Origin: Eubacterium sp. TM05-53
GTDB lineage: Bacteria; Bacillota_I; Bacilli_A; Erysipelotrichales; Erysipelotrichaceae
Length of the DNA stretch: 30,778 bases
Direction of reading: 5' to 3'
Assembly: GCF_003436425.1 (NCBI RefSeq)
Contig: NZ_QSPK01000001.1
Span: 1-30,778, forward strand
In this document: one piece after another, positions 15,827 through 24,249 of the stretch
Position numbering within the stretch: the first letter of the stretch is position 1
Layout: every line of letters starts with the position of its first letter
The notes under the pieces: generated by a model
What the model was told of the DNA's origin: nothing
Seen by the model: the letters and a program-made list of their open reading frames with translations, nothing else
Databases searched by the model: none
Position numbers and translations under genes: made by a program

Positions 15827-16373
15827 ACTTACTATTTCGAGAAATCAATTCTTTAGCATGATATAACGCGAAGATAAATGTTAATGCACTAATTACATAG
15901 TTAAGAGTTAACATCCAACCAGTATAGTTTTCGTTATATGCATTAATAATAATCAATACAGCTAATGCTAATAATAGAACCATTTTCAAAATGATTTTAT
16001 TCGTATCTAAAGTTTTAATAGAAGCTTCACTCTTCATTTTTTCATTACACTTAAAGTTTTCAACGCGAACTAAATTTTTCAAGAATCGTCTGAATCTAAA
16101 TTCTAAAAATCCATATACTGCAACACCAGCTAAAACACATAACCAGATAGGCATATCAAACATCAACATCAAAATGAATCCGATAGCTCCCAACACAAAG
16201 CGCATACTGAATTGTTTATATCGATCTTCATTATTTGCCAAAATATATCCAGTTTTAGAAAACACATCATAATATACCGCTCTTCCACGTTCATCTCTAT
16301 AAACATGCCAACCAGATACATTACCCTTTAAATCAGTTTCCTGTTTTTTTCTTGTCTTTCTTCCTTCTGCCAT
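15825..16373 (-). CDS. Unknown membrane protein with about four helices
   Basis: 182 residues from the ATG at 16373, which has AAGGAGA upstream; an ATG 21 bases earlier overlaps the preceding gene. The N-terminus is basic and soluble (SGWHVYRDERGRAVYYDVFS), followed by two hydrophobic helices (roughly 55-95), a charged segment and two more helices (roughly 125-170). I recognise no family. It follows the gene at 16384-16965 by 10 bases and ends with a terminator, so the two form an operon behind the PTS genes. Confidence 0.75.
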   Translation of the reverse strand: MAEGRKTRKKQETDLKGNVSGWHVYRDERGRAVYYDVFSKTGYILANNEDRYKQFSMRFVLGAIGFILMLMFDMPIWLCVLAGVAVYGFLEFRFRRFLKNLVRVENFKCNEKMKSEASIKTLDTNKIILKMVLLLALAVLIIINAYNENYTGWMLTLNYVISALTFIFALYHAKELISRNSK

Positions 16374-16383
16374 AACTATCTCC

Positions 16384-16965
16384 TTACCACTCAACTACTT
16401 CTTCTAGTTCTTCTTTTTTTAGATTTTGTCGTTTCTCTTCTTCTTTAAAATCAACATAATCTGTATATGGTGTCAGACAACCATTATCCTGCGGTTGATC
16501 ATGACCATCCATATGTACCATTATTTTGTCAAGAATATCGGTTTGTGTCAACTTTTCTCCAACTTTTGAAGCTTTCAAAAAACTTGGAGCACGACCAATC
16601 TCTATAAACATCGTTTCTAATTCAGCATAATCTGCTGTATGAATACCTTCTGTAAAATATTCTAATTCCTGTAGCATCATTTTGCAGAAAGTTTTCACAT
16701 CGCGCATATCAACATTGCCTCTAAAAATAATGAAAACCTTATGATCATTTGTCACTTTTAATGGTTGAGACATTGTAAATTTATTCTGGATTGCCTTATA
16801 AGCTTCTTCCCTTGTCTTTTCCATATACTCTAAGTAATAAGGTTTATCCTCTAATTCCTTATTATTATGTACATTAAAATAGATAGTATTGTAAACTCCA
16901 CAATGTCTAAAAATAGTTCCTTTAACACTTGTTGCATAAAGAACTGGATATTTTTTATCTGCCAT
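16384..16965 (-). CDS. Unknown soluble protein
   Basis: 193 residues, ATG at 16965 behind AAGGAGG. No signal peptide or membrane segment. Mixed alpha/beta-looking sequence with an acidic, Lys/Glu-rich helix at the end. I do not recognise it. It lies 141 bases after the EIID stop beyond a strong terminator, so it is probably not part of the PTS operon. A clear promoter could not be found. Confidence 0.75.
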   Translation of the reverse strand: MADKKYPVLYATSVKGTIFRHCGVYNTIYFNVHNNKELEDKPYYLEYMEKTREEAYKAIQNKFTMSQPLKVTNDHKVFIIFRGNVDMRDVKTFCKMMLQELEYFTEGIHTADYAELETMFIEIGRAPSFLKASKVGEKLTQTDILDKIMVHMDGHDQPQDNGCLTPYTDYVDFKEEEKRQNLKKEELEEVVEW

Positions 16966-17030
16966 AATATATAGACCTCCTTAATTTCATTTTTAAATCA
17001 TTAAATTTTTTTAATGAGCTAAAAATAAAA

Positions 17031-17067
17031 TTAAAGGTTGTAAGGATATAATCCGTTACAACCTTAT
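17031..17067 (-). terminator. Terminator of the PTS EIIB-EIIC-EIID operon
   Basis: A 10-bp stem (17034-17043 with 17056-17065) is extended by an inner GGAT/ATCC stem and followed on the minus strand by a T-rich tract. Confidence 0.8.
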
Positions 17068-17106
17068 ATTTGAGAGAAAATATTCTAACTTCGTTAGATT
17101 AGCCTA

Positions 17107-17982
17107 CTAAATAACTGTCCAAGGAACTGGTACTAGAGGTGTATATCCACCAGCCCAGATACCGAATGCAGCTCCAACAATACCGATTACTAAGAATAAT
17201 GCGATACATTTAACTGGAGTCCAGTTTTTCTTCTTAATCAATACATAGCACATCATAGTGAATGCGAATGCGATTAAGCAAGGTAAAATCATATTTAAGT
17301 AGTTTTGGATAACGATTGGATCACCTTCACCATTAGCGATAGAGATACCTAATTTAGTTCCTCCACCATAGTTAGAAATTAAAGCACCGACAACGAATAC
17401 ACCTAATACACTTGCAGCGTGAGTGAATGCTTTAGCGTTAGCAGTCATCATCTTAACAGCAGTTAAACCTAAGTTGTATGACCAGTACATTAAAGCATAA
17501 CGTAAAACCATTTCAACACCGAATGCGATAACGAAGTATAAGATTGGTCCCATGATACTTCCATCAATAGCCATGTTTGCAGTTAAACCAGCAGTGATAG
17601 GAATTAATGTATACCAGAACAATGCATCACCAATACCACCTAATGGAGCAGCAGTTGAGATACGTACAGAACGAATTGTCTGAATATCAGTTTTTTGTTG
17701 TTCCATTGATAATACGATACCCATAACGAATGTTACGAAGAATGGGTGAGTATTAAGGAAATCCATGTTGTGAGTCATAGATGCAGCTAAGTCATCTTTA
17801 TTTGTGTGGATTTTTTCCAAACCTGGTAAAATAGCCCATAACCAACCAGCAGATTGCATACGTTCGTAGTTGAACGCAGCCTGTAATTGGCAAGAACGCC
17901 ATACCATTTTATTTAAAGTCTGTTTATCTAATCTTGCAGCAGGAGTAGTATCCTTGTAAGAAGTCATTGCATTAGATTCCAT
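17107..17982 (-). CDS. agaE: PTS mannose-family EIID component (Aga type)
   Basis: 291 residues from the ATG at 17982, with GGAGG 8 bases upstream inside the end of the EIIC gene. Family features: the start LDKQTLNKMVWRSCQLQAAF, NYERMQSAGWLWAILPGLEK, and APLGGIGDALFWYTLIPI, then hydrophobic helices in the second half. EIID pairs with EIIC to form the membrane channel. It overlaps EIIC by 11 bases, implying coupled translation. The Aga-type substrate call rests on the neighbouring EIIB and AgaS. Confidence 0.92.
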   Translation of the reverse strand: MESNAMTSYKDTTPAARLDKQTLNKMVWRSCQLQAAFNYERMQSAGWLWAILPGLEKIHTNKDDLAASMTHNMDFLNTHPFFVTFVMGIVLSMEQQKTDIQTIRSVRISTAAPLGGIGDALFWYTLIPITAGLTANMAIDGSIMGPILYFVIAFGVEMVLRYALMYWSYNLGLTAVKMMTANAKAFTHAASVLGVFVVGALISNYGGGTKLGISIANGEGDPIVIQNYLNMILPCLIAFAFTMMCYVLIKKKNWTPVKCIALFLVIGIVGAAFGIWAGGYTPLVPVPWTVI

Positions 17983-18763
17983 CACTTACACCTCCCTGCG
18001 CAGCTTTTGTTTCAATAGAAGTAATCTTGAAGTCTAATAATGCGATTGCAACACCGATGAATGCAACTAAGATCAAGCAAGCAGAAGCTGTAGCTTCAAC
18101 GTTACCAAATAGTAATGCAGTTGCAAAACCACCTAGCAACCATCCCCACAAGTCGTTAGAAAGCATAATCTTTAACAATACAGCGAAACCTACGAAACGC
18201 ATCATTCCACCGGCAGCACTTAAACCACCCATGAACCAGCTTGCGTTTTCACTTAAGCTTTGTAAAGCACCAGAAGCAGCAGTTCCACCAACATATGCTA
18301 AAATAGCGATTACAGCAAATAAAGTACCTAAGATAGCCATAGAAGTATTACATACAGCTGTAATTCCTTTAGGGTTAGCTTCATTAGCAGCTTTATCAGC
18401 TTTAGCCATTAAACCAGACATGATTGTAAATGTTAATGTTACAACGTATTGTCCGAATGTAGCGAAAATCATACAAGCTCCTAAAGCAGCATTAATGTCC
18501 ATTTTTGCTTTAACAGCGAAAATCATAGCAACAACTGATCCTAATACAGCGTTAGGAGGCTGTGCTCCACCAACTGGCATGTTACCAACCATCATTAACT
18601 CATATGTACCACCAACAACTAAGCCAGTGTTTACATCACCTAAGATTGCACCAATAATTGGACAAGCAATGATAGGACGATAAACGATTTCAGTTAATGA
18701 GAATTGGTCGATGGCAAAGAAGAATGTTACAATTGCCAATAACACAATTTCTACAATATTCAT
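17972..18763 (-). CDS. agaW: PTS mannose-family EIIC component (Aga type)
   Basis: 263 residues with a hydrophobic profile of about seven helices, the usual length for mannose-family EIIC. Segments such as YRPIIACPIIGAILGDVNTG, GGTYELMMVGNMPVGGAQPP and NAVLGSVVAMIF are characteristic. It translocates the sugar together with EIID. It lies 23 bases after EIIB. Confidence 0.92.
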   Translation of the reverse strand: MNIVEIVLLAIVTFFFAIDQFSLTEIVYRPIIACPIIGAILGDVNTGLVVGGTYELMMVGNMPVGGAQPPNAVLGSVVAMIFAVKAKMDINAALGACMIFATFGQYVVTLTFTIMSGLMAKADKAANEANPKGITAVCNTSMAILGTLFAVIAILAYVGGTAASGALQSLSENASWFMGGLSAAGGMMRFVGFAVLLKIMLSNDLWGWLLGGFATALLFGNVEATASACLILVAFIGVAIALLDFKITSIETKAAQGGVSDGI

Positions 18764-18786
18764 TTTTCATTTTCTCCTTTTTTGGA

Positions 18787-19263
18787 TTAGCTCCAAAGTT
18801 TATTAATATCTTCAGGTGCGATGTCAGGTACACGTTGAATTTCTAATTCAACACCTAGTTCTTGCAATTTCTTGAATGCAGCAACATCATCGTCATTTAC
18901 AGCTACTGTAGTAGCGACTTGACGTTTACCTTCAGACATGTGCATGTTTCCAATATTACATTTTTTAATTGGAACACCACCCTCAACTAGACGTAATACA
19001 TCTTGAGGTGTTTCACAAATGATGAAGATTTTTTGAGCAGGGCTCGCTTTTCCAATAATGTCGATTGTCTTCTGAATTGAGAAGTAACGAGTCTGAGCAT
19101 AAGCTGGAGCAGCCATGTTCATCAAACCTTGACGGAATTCATCTTTTGCGACAGCGTCATTTGCAACTAATAATAAGTTAGCTCCTAGAACTCCACTCCA
19201 TTGAGTTGCAACTTGACCGTGAATCAAACGATTGTCGATTCTTGTTAATAAGATATTTGGCAT
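18787..19263 (-). CDS. agaV: PTS mannose-family EIIB component (Aga type)
   Basis: 158 residues, ATG at 19263 behind AAGGAGAG. The phosphorylated His15 is in RIDNRLIHGQV. The opening MPNILLTRIDNRLIHGQVAT, VEGGVPIKKCNIGNMHM and the NDDDVAAF segment match what I know of E. coli AgaV, pointing to N-acetylgalactosamine or galactosamine rather than mannose. EIIB passes phosphate from EIIA to the incoming sugar. First gene of the EIIB-EIIC-EIID operon. Confidence 0.92.
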   Translation of the reverse strand: MPNILLTRIDNRLIHGQVATQWSGVLGANLLLVANDAVAKDEFRQGLMNMAAPAYAQTRYFSIQKTIDIIGKASPAQKIFIICETPQDVLRLVEGGVPIKKCNIGNMHMSEGKRQVATTVAVNDDDVAAFKKLQELGVELEIQRVPDIAPEDINKLWS

Positions 19264-19278
19264 ATTCTCTCTCCTTCC

Positions 19279-19293
19279 TGATAGCGCTTTCTT
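19279..19293 (-). promoter_or_regulatory. cre-like operator in the EIIB leader
   Basis: AAGAAAGCGCTATCA on the minus strand matches the CcpA cre consensus at all but one position. It lies between the predicted transcription start (about 19313) and the ribosome site, a roadblock position. Its core GAAAGCGCTAT is identical to the site before nagB. Confidence 0.6.
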
Positions 19294-19319
19294 CTTTAAA
19301 GAATAACTATCTTGACTAT

Positions 19320-19383
19320 ATTATACATTTTCTATGCATAAATGCTTTACACATTTTAAGAAAATATTTGCACTTTTTAGTAA
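19320..19383 (-). promoter_or_regulatory. EIIB operon promoter with shared upstream motif
   Basis: TATAAT on the minus strand (19320-19325) has a poor -35. AATATTTGCACTTTTTA lies on the plus strand at 19363-19379, centred about 58 bases upstream of the predicted start. A related TTTACAC at 19346-19352 lies 21 bases away in direct repeat, two helical turns. Confidence 0.5.
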
Positions 19384-19480
19384 TTTTTTATTTTTTATCA
19401 CTAACAATTATAAAAATTGGCAAAAAAAAACACATAATTATCACAAAATCGTTTCTAAAATCTATTTTGAAAACCTTTTC

Positions 19481-19513
19481 ATAAAAAAGAACATGCAAAT
19501 TAACATGTTCTTT
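19481..19513 (-). terminator. Terminator of the M20 amidohydrolase gene
   Basis: A perfect 10-bp stem (19486-19495 with 19504-19513) is followed on the minus strand by a T-run; the last codons and stop of the gene lie within it. Confidence 0.8.
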
Positions 19514-20666
19514 CTTTAAACTCTTTTTTTGCCTTTTCTAACATTTCTGGTTTAGTAATCAAATCCAAGCCAACCAACGCAATAGCTGTAGCTGCTTTAA
19601 CTAATCCATTTTTTCCCTCTTCACTAATCGTTGCAGCCGCCATTTCCTTTGAATGTCCAGCCACAGAACAATCTGCGATTTTGATAGTTCCCTGAATTGT
19701 TGGACAAACATAACTTACACTTCCAACATCTGTAGAACCACATGGAACTTCATCAACCGGATTAATTTGCTCAACTCCTAGCTCTTTATATTTTTCTGTC
19801 AACATATCAGCTAGTGTATAGTTGATTTTTGTATCTTCATAAGGACATTCATACATGCTTGTTTTGTAAGTTGTTTGACTTGCAGTACATGATCCCTTCA
19901 CACAATCCTCTGCACGAGCTGCAATCTCTTTACAATATGCCATTGTAGTTGCTCTAAAATAATATTCCATACTTGCATAAGCAGGAATTACATTGGCAGC
20001 TAAACCACCATCACGAATAATTCCATGAATATATGATCCTGGAGTCACAAACTGACGTAACATTGAAATCTGTGTATATGTACTAATAGCTGCATCCAAT
20101 GCACTATGTCCCTCTTGAGGATGGCATCCATGTGCATTCTTACCAAAGAATTCATATTTAATTGGTAAAATCGCCAACGATCTAGATCCAACACCATTTT
20201 CTGTACTTGGATGAACCATCAAAGCTGCATCTACATCATCAAATACCCCAGCTTCACTCATCTTCACTTTTCCACCAAAGTTTTCTTCACCAGGCGTACC
20301 CACAACACGTACAGTTCCACCAATTTCATCCACGACACTCTTTAAAGCTTCTCCAGCCGCAATACCAATACCAGCAATCAAGTTATGTCCACATCCATGT
20401 CCGACTTCAGGAAGTGCATCATATTCACACATATAAGCAATCGTTGGTCCTTCTTTACCAGATTTATATTCAACCACAAAATCTGTATCGATCACAACGC
20501 TCGACTTCACATCAAATCCAGCATCTTTTAAATACTTCACCAATACTTTCTGTGTTTCGTACTCCTGAAAACCAGTTTCTGGATTTTCATAAAGTGTTTT
20601 TACAATTTCCATATAAGCATCTAAATGCTCTTGAATAGAAGCCTCAATTCTAGTTTTATAATCCAT
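19500..20666 (-). CDS. M20-family amidohydrolase in the Aga locus
   Basis: 388 residues from the ATG at 20666, behind GGAGG. The metal site is visible: YDALPEVGHGCGHNLIAGIG with the Cys/His pair, GTPGEENFGGK with the Glu pair, and the lid domain (about 180-290) containing KNAHGCHPQEGHSALDAA. It resembles the aminoacylase-like branch (PABA-glutamate hydrolase/ACY1L2 type) that cleaves N-acyl groups or dipeptides. It sits between EIIA and EIIB, where enterobacterial clusters place the deacetylase AgaA, and no NagA/AgaA-type deacetylase is seen in the window. Removal of the acetyl group from GalNAc-6-P is a plausible but untested role. It has its own promoter and terminator. Confidence 0.85.
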   Translation of the reverse strand: MDYKTRIEASIQEHLDAYMEIVKTLYENPETGFQEYETQKVLVKYLKDAGFDVKSSVVIDTDFVVEYKSGKEGPTIAYMCEYDALPEVGHGCGHNLIAGIGIAAGEALKSVVDEIGGTVRVVGTPGEENFGGKVKMSEAGVFDDVDAALMVHPSTENGVGSRSLAILPIKYEFFGKNAHGCHPQEGHSALDAAISTYTQISMLRQFVTPGSYIHGIIRDGGLAANVIPAYASMEYYFRATTMAYCKEIAARAEDCVKGSCTASQTTYKTSMYECPYEDTKINYTLADMLTEKYKELGVEQINPVDEVPCGSTDVGSVSYVCPTIQGTIKIADCSVAGHSKEMAAATISEEGKNGLVKAATAIALVGLDLITKPEMLEKAKKEFKERTC

Positions 20667-20691
20667 TCTAAATACCTCCACATGTGAAAAT

Positions 20692-20720
20692 ATCATACCT
20701 CATTTACAGATATTTGAAAA
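20692..20720 (-). promoter_or_regulatory. Promoter of the M20 amidohydrolase gene
   Basis: On the minus strand TTTTCA (20715-20720), a 17-base spacer and TATGAT (20692-20697) lie about 25 bases before the start codon. The shared Aga motif is absent here. Confidence 0.5.
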
Positions 20721-20731
20721 GTTTTTACAAA

Positions 20732-20760
20732 AGAAAAAGCCAGGCAAAGCCTAGCTTAAA
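20732..20760 (-). terminator. Terminator of the agaS-EIIA operon
   Basis: A 9-bp stem with one G-T pair (AAGCTAGGC and GCCTGGCTT on the minus strand, loop TTT) is followed by TTTCTTTT. Confidence 0.75.
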
Positions 20761-20762
20761 TA

Positions 20763-21194
20763 TTAGATACCATCTGAAAAATCTTCGTTTTGTTCAACAT
20801 GTTGGAATACATAACGCATAACTTGGTCTTTTCCAACGTTGCAAGCTGATTCAGCTAAAGCATGAACATCTTCAGAGAAAGTACGAGTTAAGTTGATTTC
20901 AACTAACATACCTAAGTTTGTACCTGCAACAACTTCTACGTTTCCTCTTGGGAATCCAATTTCAACAGCCGTTTTGAATGGAGAACCACCAGCTAAATCA
21001 CTTAATACAATGATTCCTTCGCAGTCTTTTAATGAATCCATAGCGTCTGTTAATTTTTTTGCTAAATCATCTGTTGAATCTGTAGCCTCAAAATCTACAG
21101 CAACATAATCTTTTGCATCTCCAGCAATCAAGTTTAAGCTTGTAGTTAAACCTGTCGCAAAGTGGCCATGACCAGTAACAATTAATCCTATCAT
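20763..21194 (-). CDS. agaF: PTS mannose-family EIIA component (Aga type)
   Basis: 143 residues, with AGAGGAG upstream. The phosphorylated His9 lies in IVTGHGHFATG; ITVLSD-like IIVLSDLAGGSPFKTA and VEVVAGTNLGMLVEI are family blocks. It accepts phosphate from HPr and passes it to EIIB. It follows agaS by 24 bases and is transcribed apart from EIIB, EIIC and EIID, so both operons must be on together to make a working transporter. Confidence 0.92.
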   Translation of the reverse strand: MIGLIVTGHGHFATGLTTSLNLIAGDAKDYVAVDFEATDSTDDLAKKLTDAMDSLKDCEGIIVLSDLAGGSPFKTAVEIGFPRGNVEVVAGTNLGMLVEINLTRTFSEDVHALAESACNVGKDQVMRYVFQHVEQNEDFSDGI

Positions 21195-21218
21195 TTTCTT
21201 TTTTTCTCCTCTAAATTC

Positions 21219-22397
21219 TTACTTTGCAGTATATGGGTAAATAGTTACACCCTTAACAACACGGTTTACTTCACCTGTTGGACATGGATTGTCTGGTGTA
21301 ATCTTGTAGCTCAATGATTTAAATAATGCGATAACCTGAGCAACTAAAATATAGTCAAATCCTAAGAAAATATTATCTTTAGGTGCATCTAAATCAAAGT
21401 TAATGAATGTATCTACTAATCCTTCGATTTCAGCATCTGCATGGCTAGAAACAGCAACTAAACGGTTCTTTTTGCGTTGTCCACTCATTTCTTTAATAAT
21501 GTCATATTCATATTGTCTTTGATATTCATCATCTGATAAATAAACCACTGTTAAACATTCATCGTTGATAACTGATTTAGGTCCATGACGGAATCCCATT
21601 GGACTATCAAATGTAGTTGTAACTGTACCAGCAGTTAATTCACAAATCTTTAATTGACTTTCTTGAGCAATACCCTTCAATGTATTTGCACCTAAGTATA
21701 CAATACGGTTAAATTCCGCAAAGTCAGCAACTAAATTTTCACATACTTTGTATCCTTCATCAACAAATTTTTGTCCTTGAGCAATAACACTTTCCATTTC
21801 TTTTGCAGCTTCATCAATATCATCTAAACGGAAACATAATAATGCAGCCAACATCATGTTAGAGAAACTTGAAGTCATTGCGAAAGACTGGTCATGAGTT
21901 TCTGGAGTCAAGTTAATATCGTAAGCATTGTCACGAGTAGCAGCCGCTTTTGCTAAAGCTCCATCTTTATTACATGTAATGAATAAATGATAAACATTTT
22001 CCTTACATACTTCATCAGCAACTTGTACAGAGCCAACACTTTCAGGAGAGTTTCCTGAACGACCAAAGTTCACTAATAAAGTCTTTTTGTTTCTTGATAA
22101 ATAGTTTTCTGGAGTTTCTACTAAATCTGTAGAAGCATATGATTTTGCATGATAACCAGTATAACGGTTAACATATGAATATAAAGCATTACCTACATAT
22201 TCACTAGTTCCAGCTCCTGTAAATACGATATCGCAATCTGGATCACTTAATACAGGTTCCATGAATTTTTTTAAAGCTTCCTTTTCATTTTTGATTTGAG
22301 CAATTGTTTTTGCCCAAGTAGCAGGTTGTTGGTAGATCTCCTGTGCAGTAAAAATACCACTTAATTCTTCCCAAGTTGATTTTTCTTTTCCGAACAT
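21219..22397 (-). CDS. agaS: Galactosamine-6-phosphate deaminase/isomerase AgaS
   Basis: 392 residues from the ATG at 22397, behind AAAGGAG. Two SIS domains; the first holds FTGAGTSEYVGNAL and NFGRSGNSPESV, the second YLGANTLKGIAQES and DSPMGFRHGPKSV. TPETHDQSFAMTSSFSNMM and the C-terminal GEVNRVVKGVTIYPY match what I know of E. coli AgaS closely. It converts galactosamine 6-P to tagatose 6-P and ammonia. It leads an operon with EIIA. The promoter has a perfect TATAAT, a weak -35 and the shared upstream motif. Confidence 0.92.
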   Translation of the reverse strand: MFGKEKSTWEELSGIFTAQEIYQQPATWAKTIAQIKNEKEALKKFMEPVLSDPDCDIVFTGAGTSEYVGNALYSYVNRYTGYHAKSYASTDLVETPENYLSRNKKTLLVNFGRSGNSPESVGSVQVADEVCKENVYHLFITCNKDGALAKAAATRDNAYDINLTPETHDQSFAMTSSFSNMMLAALLCFRLDDIDEAAKEMESVIAQGQKFVDEGYKVCENLVADFAEFNRIVYLGANTLKGIAQESQLKICELTAGTVTTTFDSPMGFRHGPKSVINDECLTVVYLSDDEYQRQYEYDIIKEMSGQRKKNRLVAVSSHADAEIEGLVDTFINFDLDAPKDNIFLGFDYILVAQVIALFKSLSYKITPDNPCPTGEVNRVVKGVTIYPYTAK

Positions 22398-22424
22398 TTT
22401 TCTTTCTCCTTTTGAACTAATTTC

Positions 22425-22516
22425 ATTATAACTATTTTTAACTAAAATAAAAGATTTTGGACGAAAGTAAACTAAAAAGTGCAAATTTGTTCTTTAAAAA
22501 GACAAATTTACACTAA
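22425..22516 (-). promoter_or_regulatory. agaS promoter with shared motif inside a large palindrome
   Basis: TATAAT on the minus strand (22425-22430) has a weak -35. The minus-strand motif ATTTGCACTTTTTAGT (22471-22486) is centred about 60 bases upstream of the predicted start. It forms one arm of an imperfect palindrome (22479-22516) whose other arm has the related ACAAATTTACACT, so two inverted copies are present. Confidence 0.5.
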
Positions 22517-22536
22517 AAAAGAAGGATTTCTCCTTC
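22514..22536 (-). terminator. Terminator of the HAD/epimerase operon
   Basis: GAAGGA and TCCTTC arms with a 4-base loop, extended by A-T pairs, are followed on the minus strand by six T. Confidence 0.75.
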
Positions 22537-23388
22537 TTAAAGCACCTCGATCCAGTATGAACAAGACCATTCTTCATTTGGTTTTAAAACCATAGTTCCT
22601 TCTCTATGATAGAAATCTGGTGTCTCTTTTTCAAAATCCCCATGCGAATACCAAGGCTCAATACATAAGAAATCCGATGCACTATCATGAGTCCATAAAG
22701 CCAAATATGGATATCCCTCAATCGATACACGAACCACTTCTTCATCTCTATGTTTTAAAGTTACATAATTTGATTTTAAATCCTTATAAATAATCGTCGC
22801 ATACTTCTGTACATCTTCTCTAGACAATTTCCATTCTTTAAATACAACATCCTGATACTCTACATTCTTTTCGTAGCTAGGATCAAACAACAATTGTTTT
22901 GTGTTTTCTTCTTTTTCAAACGCTAAAGTATACGTAGAAAATTCATCATCCAACTTGAACGCAGGATGCAAGCCAAACCCAAAAGGCATATCCTTAGTAT
23001 CATTATTTTTTACATGATACTGAATTAAAACTTTATTCCCATCCAATTTATATCCTATCTCAAAATGGAAGTTAAAAGGATATTGAGCTAATGTTTCCTC
23101 ATTCGCATCTAAACTAAATACAAGTTCATCCTCTTTACTTTCACCCTTTAAGGTCGCATAACGAATTAAGCCATGATTCTTCATCGCATATTTTTTGCCA
23201 TCAATCTCATAATCCTTTGTATATGTATTTCCTACCATTGGAAATAAAGAAGGATTTCTACCAGACCATCCTTGATTTCCCTGATATAAAGTTTCACGAT
23301 CTGTACTTTTCTTTACTAAGTGCAGCATTTCGCCACCCTTTTCTGTACACTCCAACTTCAATACATCATTCTCTAAAATATAAGCCAT
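22537..23388 (-). CDS. Aldose 1-epimerase family protein (LacX-like)
   Basis: 283 residues, ATG at 23388 behind AGGAGGAG. It has the beta-rich mutarotase layout with NHGLIR (His72), FGLHPAF (His) and CIEPW (Glu, general base region). These proteins interconvert alpha and beta anomers of sugars or sugar phosphates. It follows the HAD gene by 23 bases. It lies next to agaS but upstream of a terminator and without the shared motif, so membership in the Aga regulon is uncertain. Confidence 0.85.
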   Translation of the reverse strand: MAYILENDVLKLECTEKGGEMLHLVKKSTDRETLYQGNQGWSGRNPSLFPMVGNTYTKDYEIDGKKYAMKNHGLIRYATLKGESKEDELVFSLDANEETLAQYPFNFHFEIGYKLDGNKVLIQYHVKNNDTKDMPFGFGLHPAFKLDDEFSTYTLAFEKEENTKQLLFDPSYEKNVEYQDVVFKEWKLSREDVQKYATIIYKDLKSNYVTLKHRDEEVVRVSIEGYPYLALWTHDSASDFLCIEPWYSHGDFEKETPDFYHREGTMVLKPNEEWSCSYWIEVL

Positions 23389-23411
23389 CTTATTCTCCTC
23401 CTATTCAGCTT

Positions 23412-24170
23412 TTATTTTCCCATTAAGAAATTGTAGATGCCATCCTCATCCACTCTTCCAATCACAACATCACTCACTTCTTTTAATGCATCACACGCAT
23501 TGCCCATCGCAACACCCACATCGGCAAGTTTCAACATATCAATGTCATTGGTTCCATCCCCAAAACAATAGGTCGTTTCAAATGCATGAGCATCCATGAT
23601 TTTCTTTACAGCCGTTGCCTTATCTACTTGATTCGCACGTAATTCAAAACAATCCGGATATTCTATGTATCCCAAATTTTTGATCAACGGTCTTAATTCC
23701 TCTTTCGTTTCTCCTTGGCAAAAAAGTAAAACATTCAACACATCATCCTTTTCATAAGGTTTATAAACTGGACTATTTAAATACAACTCAAAATATATAT
23801 TGTGCGCAAAACTAGAATATGGCGTACCAAAATAGTTCCCCTCTCGCGTACTGTAGCGATATTCCAAGTTTCGTTCTTTACAAAACCGATCTATACTCCT
23901 CATTGTTTCTTTTGGAAGACAATTCATTTCAAGAATCTCTTTTTGTTGATTCAAAATCAAAGCCCCACCATCACTGATCATGCAATCAAATTGAAAATTT
24001 CGCATACAAGAAGGAAGATTCTTTAATTCCGATTGACAACGACTCGTAGATAAAGCTACAAAGTGTCCTTGGCTTTGTAGTTCATTTAACATTTTAAAAG
24101 TTTTCTCACTCACTTCATGAAACTTGTTATTGTATAAAGTTCCATCCATATCAAAAAAATAACCATTCAT
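23412..24170 (-). CDS. Cof-type HAD hydrolase (sugar-phosphate phosphatase-like)
   Basis: 252 residues. HAD motifs: DMDGT with the nucleophile Asp7 and acid Asp9, ALSTSR (motif II Thr/Ser), a Lys at about 185 (VDKATAV) and CFGDGTNDIDML (motif IV). The cap between about 80 and 180 is the IIB type. Such enzymes dephosphorylate sugar phosphates, FMN or similar; the substrate is unknown. The ribosome site is weak (AAGG very close to the ATG), unlike most genes here. It is the first gene of an operon with the epimerase. Confidence 0.85.
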   Translation of the reverse strand: MNGYFFDMDGTLYNNKFHEVSEKTFKMLNELQSQGHFVALSTSRCQSELKNLPSCMRNFQFDCMISDGGALILNQQKEILEMNCLPKETMRSIDRFCKERNLEYRYSTREGNYFGTPYSSFAHNIYFELYLNSPVYKPYEKDDVLNVLLFCQGETKEELRPLIKNLGYIEYPDCFELRANQVDKATAVKKIMDAHAFETTYCFGDGTNDIDMLKLADVGVAMGNACDALKEVSDVVIGRVDEDGIYNFLMGK

Positions 24171-24249
24171 ACCTTAATAATAGCCTCTTTCTAATTTTTT
24201 TAAAAGAATTTTCGGTTTTAATAATAAATTCACATTGACTCTTTATAAT

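Noticed and set aside
18027..18683. 218-codon open frame opposite the EIIC gene
   Set aside because: It mirrors the EIIC gene, has no ribosome site or promoter, and its composition reflects hydrophobic codons on the other strand.
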